Source: Sabethes cyaneus (Eukaryota > Arthropoda > Insecta > Diptera > Culicidae). Taken from it: 64,000 nucleotides of DNA. Shown here one piece after another: positions 57,760-64,000 of this stretch. Position 1 is the first letter of the stretch; each line of letters opens with the position of its first letter. The position numbers were made by a program, and so were the translations under genes. The notes below the pieces were generated by a model. The model was not told where the DNA came from and searched no databases. It saw nothing but the letters and a program-made list of their open reading frames with translations. The stretch is taken from assembly GCF_943734655.1 (NCBI RefSeq), contig NC_071354.1, forward strand, positions 13,238,001 to 13,302,000. The letters are read 5' to 3'.

Positions 57760-58724
57760 TGTGACTGACGGGGTCGTAACTACCCAGCATTTACGAGACC
57801 CCCTAAATCAAGCCTCAGGGACGGCAAACGTTCGCGACTTACTGTCAAGAAAACACTTGAAACCTTCTGCTCAAACTATTCCCGTTTATTCACAACTCCC
57901 TTCGATAACTCCTACCTTTTGGCTTCGGGGGATCACTTCCGGTTTCGATGCTGGCCGGGATCCAATTGCGGTCAGGTCGGCGACGTTGGAACGGGGTTCG
58001 ACGGCTAACCTCCGGCGTTCCGACTGCGGGCTCACTCAGGGCTTCTGTCAAGCGCGATGGCGACGACGCGACGTTACTGCGATGGCGTCGATGGCGGGGA
58101 CGCTCTCTCAGCTTCGGGGTTGACGATCGTGGTGGCAGCGGCGGACGTGAGGACCAAACTCGGTACAACCCAGGTCTCGTTCCGAGTCACGTTGGTAACG
58201 TCAGTTAATCGGGGTAAATACAGGGTAAGCACAGGGTAAGCACAGGGTAAGTACAGGGGTCCTGTTGTTTGCTTTGTTATACGCTTCTTTCCTTTCCTCC
58301 TTTGAGTATTTCTGTCTTTCACTTCTGTCTTCGTTTAGAACCTTTTGATCTTATTTCGTCTTTCAGTTTCACTGCTATAGTTAGCTTTTAACGGTTTGGT
58401 TTCAGACAAGGTAATGGCTTCAATTCGCTTTTGTCCAACGACCTATGACCTTTCTTCGCGTCAAGAACCCTACTCTCTCTCTCTCTCTCTGGCTGATCGT
58501 TTTCCTGACATACTCCATCCACGCTAGCTCGACTCTATTTTCCGCCCCCTGGTGGTGGGTGGGTGGAAACCGTTGACGCGTGGCTGCGTACGCCGCCGGG
58601 GAAAGCTGTTTGCAATACAGTATTTCAACTATTTTCTTGACCATTTATTCTGTGACATTTGTTAAACATTTTACACGCGCGACAGTCTCCTAAATCTTGG
58701 GCGGAGACTAGGCCGACGGTTACA
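57760..58724 (-). repeat. 5' LTR
   Basis: Same as the 3' LTR except TGTGAC instead of TGTAAC at its plus-strand left end. It contains the promoter for the element (reading leftward). Its right edge ends GTTACA, next to the CCAT duplication. Confidence 0.95.
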
Positions 58725-58728
58725 CCAT
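58725..58728. other. Target-site duplication CCAT (right)
   Basis: Partner of 49,775-49,778. Confidence 0.85.
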
Positions 58729-59110
58729 CATCAATTGAAACGGCGAAAATTAACATCGCGAGTGTAGGCAGCTTTTTCCATCACATCATCATCAGCTTGA
58801 ATTCGACGAAAAACAGTTCAAAAGGATTTGCCGTTCTTCAGTTTTGTTTTAGTTAAGATTTGCTCCGGGTGATTCGAACGAAACGAAACGAAATCGAATT
58901 GCTTGGATATCGATTACACTTCGATGGTTGCTTCTTGCTCTGGCAAGTCTGCCAGGAGAAAACAATCATTCGTTTTTTTTTCGTCATTTCGGCTGCCGAC
59001 GATTTCACGCTTCATTTCGAAACCGAGCAACAGCAAATTGCTCCGTATCAGAAATTGCCGTCAATTAAACATCTCTTTCTTCTCTGTTTCTGGTTCTTTT
59101 TTTCTTTTAG

Positions 59111-59271
59111 AATGTCCACCCGCGATGGACGGGATGGAACGGTTTGCCTGTCCTACGCCGGACCGGCAAGGTCGCTATCGGTGTATAGACGATCACGTGC
59201 TCTGCGACGGTTTCATCGATTGCCCGGAGGGCGAAGACGAAGACCGGCAAGCGTGTATGTTCTACAAAACG
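59111..59271 (+). CDS. Internal exon encoding a complete LDL-receptor class A domain
   Basis: A long pyrimidine tract ends TTTTCTTTTAG at 59,110 and the donor GTGAGT starts at 59,272. The 161 bp exon begins at codon position 2 (preceding intron phase 1) and ends on a codon boundary (phase 0). It encodes 54 residues with six cysteines (C2, C14, C25, C32, C38, C49, counting the split first codon), including RYRCIDDHVLCDGFIDC and GEDEDRQAC. D33, D37, D43 and E44 fit the calcium-cage positions of LDLa modules. Such modules occur in secreted or extracellular proteins. The motifs ACPTPD and CMFYKT recall the insect prohormone-4/IDLSRF-like peptide precursor family, which carries one LDLa domain; that name is from memory and tentative. 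Other exons lie outside what I can recognise. Confidence 0.85.
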
Positions 59272-60054
59272 GTGAGTATTGACGGATTTAAGGAAAACAA
59301 TTAAATTCAAACATGTCCAAGAGAATTAAAGAATTAAAGTTCTAAACTGTGCGATAACGCGCAATAGCAAAAACAGAATACCAGAGGTTTGCCGCAGTAA
59401 AATCTCATCAAAATATTCCTAATGGTGTAGTAGAATTGAATAAAATTTTCTTCTTCCTTTCTCGCTGATTAATTTGGCAAAAGCAAAGCCATGGGTATAA
59501 ACGTCCTGTTGAGAACTTGACCCTTCTTTATCGACAGACTTCGCAGCCGGCTCTTAGAATACAGGAATTTAGAGTTCTACCAAAATAATCGAAATTTGGA
59601 ATTATTCGTTATTTTCATTTTCAAGAAAATTTAACTACAGGGAATGGTTTTGCTGCGCATCCAATGTTGCATTACAGTGCTTTAACTCTTCATAAGGTCG
59701 TGACAATCAGGAATTAACTTGTTTGAATTAACTTAACTTTGAATCTTGCCCAAAATGTTGCGCAAAATGTTGGTGGAAATATTGTTGCCACTGGCTTACA
59801 GGATCACTTGTAACAAACTGATCCAGTTTTACCATTTAATTCTCCAACTATACGAAGTATTCGTTAACAATTTAGCTATTTTGCTTAAATTATTTTGCCA
59901 CTGCCCGTCTCGCGCAAAGGGTTGATCTAAACCTAAAATTTAAAATAAATTTAAAAATTTATTTTGAAATTATTTGCTGCATTCAATGAAATTTCATCAA
60001 ATGTGGTAACATTGATAATCATTTTTAAAGACTGAACTGGTTTTCAGTTCAAAT
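59272..60054 (+). other. Intron downstream of the LDLa exon
   Basis: AT-rich, beginning with a consensus donor. It contains a SINE fragment at 59,480-59,564. No acceptor-bounded coding exon is recognised to the end of the window. Confidence 0.6.
59480..59564 (-). mobile_element. SINE 3' fragment (same family as 34,850)
   Basis: The reverse complement reads CCGGCTGCGAAGTCTGTCGA, TAAAGAAGGGTCAAGTTC, GGACGTTTATACCCATGGCT, then TTGCTTTTGC. The tRNA head is missing, so the copy is 5'-truncated. Confidence 0.8.
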
Positions 60055-60275
60055 TACAGTTCGTCTACAATCATGGGTTACAAACAATTATGGGCCATTA
60101 AAGCTTTATCTGCCGATGAATGCCCAAATATTATACTAATTAATTGATTTTTATTGTTACTCATAAGTAACATTAATAATTTGCTCAATCGTTACTTGGT
60201 ATTTAAACAAAAATTAGCAGCTAAAGCTAAAATGTTCCACAATTGTGTGTGATCCATGATTATGTGGACTGACTA
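60055..60275. mobile_element. MITE with ~40 bp inverted ends
   Basis: Left CAGTTCGTCTACAATCATGG...CAATTATGGGCCATT pairs with the reverse complement of the right end, CAGTCCACATAATCATGGAT...CAATTGTGGAACATT. Another partial copy lies at 26,930. No coding capacity. Confidence 0.65.
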
Positions 60276-61561
60276 TACTAAACTGATCAATTAATAAAAT
60301 ATAATTCAATCAGTGTTACGGTACGCAATTAGCAACCTTTTTTTGTGAGAATTGATTCAATTTCACCGAATTTTTGTCGAATAAGTAGAAAAATACGACA
60401 CCTTTAGTTACATTTATCTCACCTAATATCTCACTTGTATGACAGGGATTTGGAAACTGATTCGCATAGTAGGGTTGGTAATCCATAACACTGGTATGTG
60501 TCGTTTAAATAAAATTTGAAGATGTTTGCAATTTGATACAAACTGGTAACTGGTAACATAATCTGCAAAATTGACAGTTGTTTTTTCTTGAAAATAACAG
60601 AGAAATATGGAAATAGTATTTAGTACTAAAGAAAAGTTTAATTTTCAACATTAAAGTCCAAATTTCTTAAAATTATAATGAAGAAAAGATCGAAAGTTTT
60701 CTTTTAGGCAAATAAATTACTTGTCAACAGGTCATTTGTACAAAAAAGATAGGTTATTAAGATTTAATCTTTTTATATATATTTTTTAATATGTGTTAAC
60801 TATAAAATGGACGTTTTGGCTTATGCCTTTTCCTGCTTGATCTTCTAGTTTTACTTTAAACAAATATATTATATTAACAATATAGTTCACTTCGCAAAAT
60901 CTCATATATATCCGAATAGACGCAAAAGTAACACCCTCTTGCGGACAAAAAGCTGACTAAAAGCCCTTTGTACTAAAAATTTTTAAGCGTGCAACCAATG
61001 ATAAGTAAAACGTGCGGTAGATTCAATGTGCTATCTCTATCGCTGTGACATCATATTACTAGATTGTAACATTAGATATAAAAATTAATTGTGGATAGAA
61101 GAAACAGCAAGAAAAATCAATAAAACCTTTAACTACAATTGCAAAAATAATGTAGTAACATAGCAAAACTGAAAATCGAAATATTTCAAAATTAGTTTAC
61201 CTTTTGATGGAATAAATTCGAAAAAAAGGAAACACTCGAAGGACCTTCTTTTGAACTGGAACATCCAGAAATTGCATAGTACATGCGACCATTTAGCTAT
61301 TGATCAATAGTAAAGCTAACAGGATTAGTTTGTTGTAAGACAAATTGGCAGAAGTTTAGATTTGAGTAATCCAAACTAATGGTTAAATCGTAGTAATGTT
61401 CTTATTTCAAACCGTCTGAGTAAATATTCATCTTATTCGCGACTACGTAGGTAAGCTACTGCAACTAGTAAATGTTTAGTCTTCAAAACAAGCAATGACA
61501 GGAAATTATCAAAGAGTTCTTACAGATTTTTGACAATAATTCTTTATTAACTCAGATACCT
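60276..61561. other. AT-rich DNA, nothing recognised
   Basis: Intron-like sequence with no open frame, repeat or RNA that I can name. Confidence 0.5.
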
Positions 61562-61899
61562 GGATAGAATTAACAAAAGGGCGAATATTATAGGTATAAA
61601 CAAAACTGATGAGAGTTATTTTTTGCTGGACCAGCATAGAAAAATCAACTCTCACCCGGTTTGTTTACGCTTGCGACATTTACTCTTTTGTTGATTCTGT
61701 CTTCATATGGGCAATTCGACGAGTTTAAAGGGATGAAGGAGCTTCGTAGTCGCGAATTGAAGATAGAACCAACAAAACGGCGTATGTCGCAAGCGCGAAC
61801 AAACCAATCGATAGCTGATTTTCTTATGCTGGTCCATCAAAAAATGACTTACCCGTTTTGCTTAATTTGCACATTCGCCCTTTTATTGATTCTATCTAG
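61562..61899. repeat. Four copies of a ~73 bp unit in alternating orientation
   Basis: Copies at about 61,562-61,632 (-), 61,627-61,702 (+), 61,760-61,835 (-) and 61,830-61,899 (+). Shared words: GCTGGACCAGC at the head-to-head joints, GGTTTGTT, CGCTTGCGACAT, GATTCTATCT. Two palindromes are thus joined in tandem. Confidence 0.8.
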
Positions 61900-61914
61900 A
61901 ATTGCTAAACTCTA

Positions 61915-62224
61915 TACACTCTTATATGATTCTACCTGTAAATAGGTCGGATTTAGTTAAAGATAGAGTGAAACTACTCAAAATGCCCTTAAAGTGTACT
62001 AACTCAGATTTTGAGTAGTTTTCCAATCAAAAAATTGGTAGTAAAAACTTAAAAGTGCGTTATTTATCATAGAGAATAATTCAATTATCGGTAGCAAGCA
62101 GCCAAAATTGGGTGAAATTTTTATCCAAAGTTTGAGTTTGCACACTTTAAGGGCATTTTAAGTAGTTTCAACCTAGCTTTAACTAAATCCGACCTACTAA
62201 CAGGTAGAATCATTTAAGAATGTA
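61915..62224. mobile_element. MITE with 83 bp inverted arms
   Basis: 61,915-61,997 pairs with 62,142-62,224 (shared GATTCTACCTGT, AGGTCGGATTTAGTTAAAG, AAAATGCCCTTAAAGTGT) with few mismatches and a ~144 bp loop. It begins about 15 bases after the alternating repeat. Confidence 0.9.
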
Positions 62225-62749
62225 CAACAAGTTGAGTTTTTTCCGATAGACGTGTCGAATTTACGGTGTACATTGGTAATTTCTTATGCCGCAATGGCGC
62301 TAGTAATCGTGTCTTCAGGATTATATAAGAGTGAACAATATCGCAAGCCACTCGGAAAGGTCCATGTATTTATTTTTCGTTCTCCGAACCACAATGCATT
62401 CGGAAGAAACGAGCTATTTAAGCTTTTTATTAATTTCAACTTCAAATGCGCGCACCCTGGAAGAAACTGGGCCCGCAAAATGTTTTGTTACTTTTTGAAA
62501 TGTTTTTGTTACTTTATTCCACCATTGCATTGACCATCCATTAGAAATTATCTAACCAAAGCTGTGTTTACTTTGCATGGGTTGACCGGAAGTCAGCGCT
62601 GAAGCGTGCGGTTGGCCTCCGCGAAGGGCGCTAGCTCTTGTGGGCGCTAAAAAGGGTTTGTATTCAGTAATGCATTAGCAATAATATATCTCATTACAAA
62701 ATTGGATTGATTTTAGCAATTTTTCATGCCACATTATTAGTTGATTTGC

Positions 62750-63362
62750 ATGCAACAGCCTTGGCGAAAACAGTCAAACAACTGCGCTTGATTCTTTGTT
62801 CGTACTGCCGGCTCCACCCTGTAACGAAGAAGTTGGACATGGTGAAGTACTTCGTCTCGCTGAATAGAACCAATCTGGCATTTACAACATCCTCCCTGCG
62901 AGAAAGCCGAACATTGGACTTGAACGGAAGCCTGGTTCAAGACGCCCAACAGTACTGCGCGACCGTAATGTGCAGCAGAAGCTAAAAATAAAGACTGAGA
63001 GCAAGATGGTCTCATCGTTCCGCACCTTAGGCCGGGAGGTCTGAGTAACGGGTAAACGGTGAAGAAGTACTTGGCCAAAAATGTCATTTTTATGCAGATT
63101 CACCAGTCGAAGCTGACTGTGTCTGAGTACCAGGCAATCACCCAGAGAAAGGCTAAAGGTGTTGGAGAAAAAAAAATTTCGGCGAAGCACGATGTATGAC
63201 GAAAACTACTTAACGCTGGTTGGCAATGACTGGCAGAGGACCGAGTACTTTACGTCCCCCACCAAGAAGGCAAATGATGACGTCAAGTATATCTTCCACC
63301 CTAAGTTCCCGAAGAAGATCCCAAGTTGGCTCAAGTTGGTTGAGAAAAAATATATTGACTGA
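62750..63362 (+). pseudogene. Second copy of the ITmDD37E-like transposase, broken
   Basis: Matches the minus-strand relic at 3.3-3.8 kb: CTTTGTTCGTACTGCCGGCT, then encoded TLGREV and TGKTVKKYLAKN segments, then MYDENYLTL where MDDE is expected. The first catalytic Asp is therefore lost. It extends further than the other copy through DWQRTEYFTSPTKKANDDVK and YIFHPKFPKKIPSWLKLVEK, before frame loss. Several stops precede it. Inactive. Confidence 0.7.
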
Positions 63363-63739
63363 TAACAGAACCCCATAGCCTGCACACAGACACGAACGAT
63401 AACGACCAACAATGTATAAGCTTATCGAAGCCTGGTGATCCAAAGCACCTTCCCATGCAAAGATACTCACTAATCCACCTAAAGATCACCTGATAAACGT
63501 ACAATGAACCACACTGGCCACGTTCTTACAGAAAACCGATTCTTCTCTAGCATCATGAACAATCATTTCCCTACCTAGCGTATACCAGACACGCCAAAGC
63601 CATCCTCTTCAGCTAAGCACTTTTTAGCTAGATAACCAGCAATCTGCCGAGAAATACGCGAATACTGGATGAGGTACTATACCTTCTTCCGAAGAGTTAG
63701 GTGCTTCAAATCTCGAAGACGGTATGGGTAGAATATGCT

Positions 63740-64000
63740 TAGCCTAAGTAAAATCCCGGAGAATATAAAATGATTGGTTTTATGAGGAATGCCAACAAGC
63801 GGTGGAGAGAAAGGAAATTGCTTGGAAAAATTATCTGGGTGTTGCCAGTATCGACGAGCTAGGAACTAGTTGACCTCGATCGTGAGGAGTAAAAAGCGCC
63901 TAAAGAACTACTGAACCAATCTCGTAAAGGCTACGCAATGAAACCTGATATGTGTAGGGACGAGTGAGGGAATCTAATCACAAACAAACGCAAGGTGATC
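63740..64000 (+). pseudogene. Non-LTR retrotransposon fragment, cut by window end
   Basis: Encodes DWFYEECQQAVERKEIAWKN, the linker between endonuclease and RT in RTE/I-like ORF2 proteins (D.WFDEEC type). Near the end it encodes GNLITNKRKV, the box that precedes the RT domain. In-frame stops separate them. The RT itself would lie beyond the window. 63,363-63,740 may be decayed endonuclease. Confidence 0.65.

Larger units (their letters stand above)
49779..58724 (-). mobile_element. Complete Ty3/gypsy LTR retrotransposon, 8,946 bp
   Basis: Two 965 bp LTRs, a 4 bp duplication, primer site, polypurine tract and intact gag and pol in protease-RT-RNase H-integrase order, which defines the Ty3/gypsy (Metaviridae) class. 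Transcription runs right to left. The LTR pair lies at a constant offset of 7,981 bp with no indel, and I see one substitution (A at 49,782, G at 57,763), so insertion is recent. No env-like frame follows pol. It is inserted antisense to the host LDLa gene, 386 bp upstream of an exon. All parts needed for autonomous retrotransposition appear present. The Osvaldo/Ulysses-like sub-clade is a guess from tRNA-Lys priming. Confidence 0.95.

Overview
The window looks like insect (dipteran, most likely mosquito) nuclear DNA. I judge this from GT-AG splice signals around one real exon, a tRNA-derived SINE, Tc1/mariner-group, hAT, BEL/Pao, Jockey-like and RTE-like remnants, many inverted-repeat MITEs, and AT-rich non-coding DNA with scattered GC-richer islands. 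The exact genus cannot be fixed from the sequence alone. There are no operons, no CRISPR array and no rRNA.

Layout. 1-2681: sixteen tandem copies of a 143/165 bp unit ending in a Helitron-like CTAG|T terminus. 2.9-5.65 kb: broken transposase, broken non-LTR reverse transcriptase (RT), and a second Helitron-like tail with a clear terminal hairpin. 5.6-9.8 kb: no gene recognised. 9.8-14.5 kb: three foldback or TIR elements, including a TTAA-flanked foldback element of about 1.9 kb. 14.5-18.4 kb: RT and BEL/Pao fragments, with a hAT-type MITE nested in a Jockey-like RT. 18.4-22.2 kb: unrecognised DNA, then a dead Tc1/mariner-group transposase. 22.8-26.2 kb: a pure TACTC array joined to a degenerate GTCAAAA satellite that is split by a TIR element, itself split by a MITE. 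26.2-31.3 kb: no gene recognised. 31.3-36.1 kb: the same satellite pair in inverted order (TTTTGAC, then GAGTA), with a SINE and small MITEs. 36.1-49.8 kb: MITEs and unrecognised sequence. 49,779-58,724: a complete, apparently very young Ty3/gypsy LTR retrotransposon on the minus strand. 59,111-59,271: the only convincing host coding exon, a full LDL-receptor class A domain on the plus strand. 59.3-64 kb: intron-like AT-rich DNA with MITEs, a second copy of the 3 kb transposase and a non-LTR fragment that runs off the window.

The functional centre is the LTR element. Both LTRs (965 bp) differ at one base that I can see. There is a 4 bp target duplication (CCAT), a tRNA-Lys primer site, a polypurine tract, an intact gag (677 codons), and an intact pol (protease, RT, RNase H, integrase) in the -1 frame. 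Gag and pol appear linked by a textbook A AAA AAC slippery heptamer, an 8 nt spacer and a 6 bp stem. It sits antisense to the host gene, 386 bp before the LDLa exon. The rest of the window is mainly layered repeats; the nesting order gives a relative insertion history.
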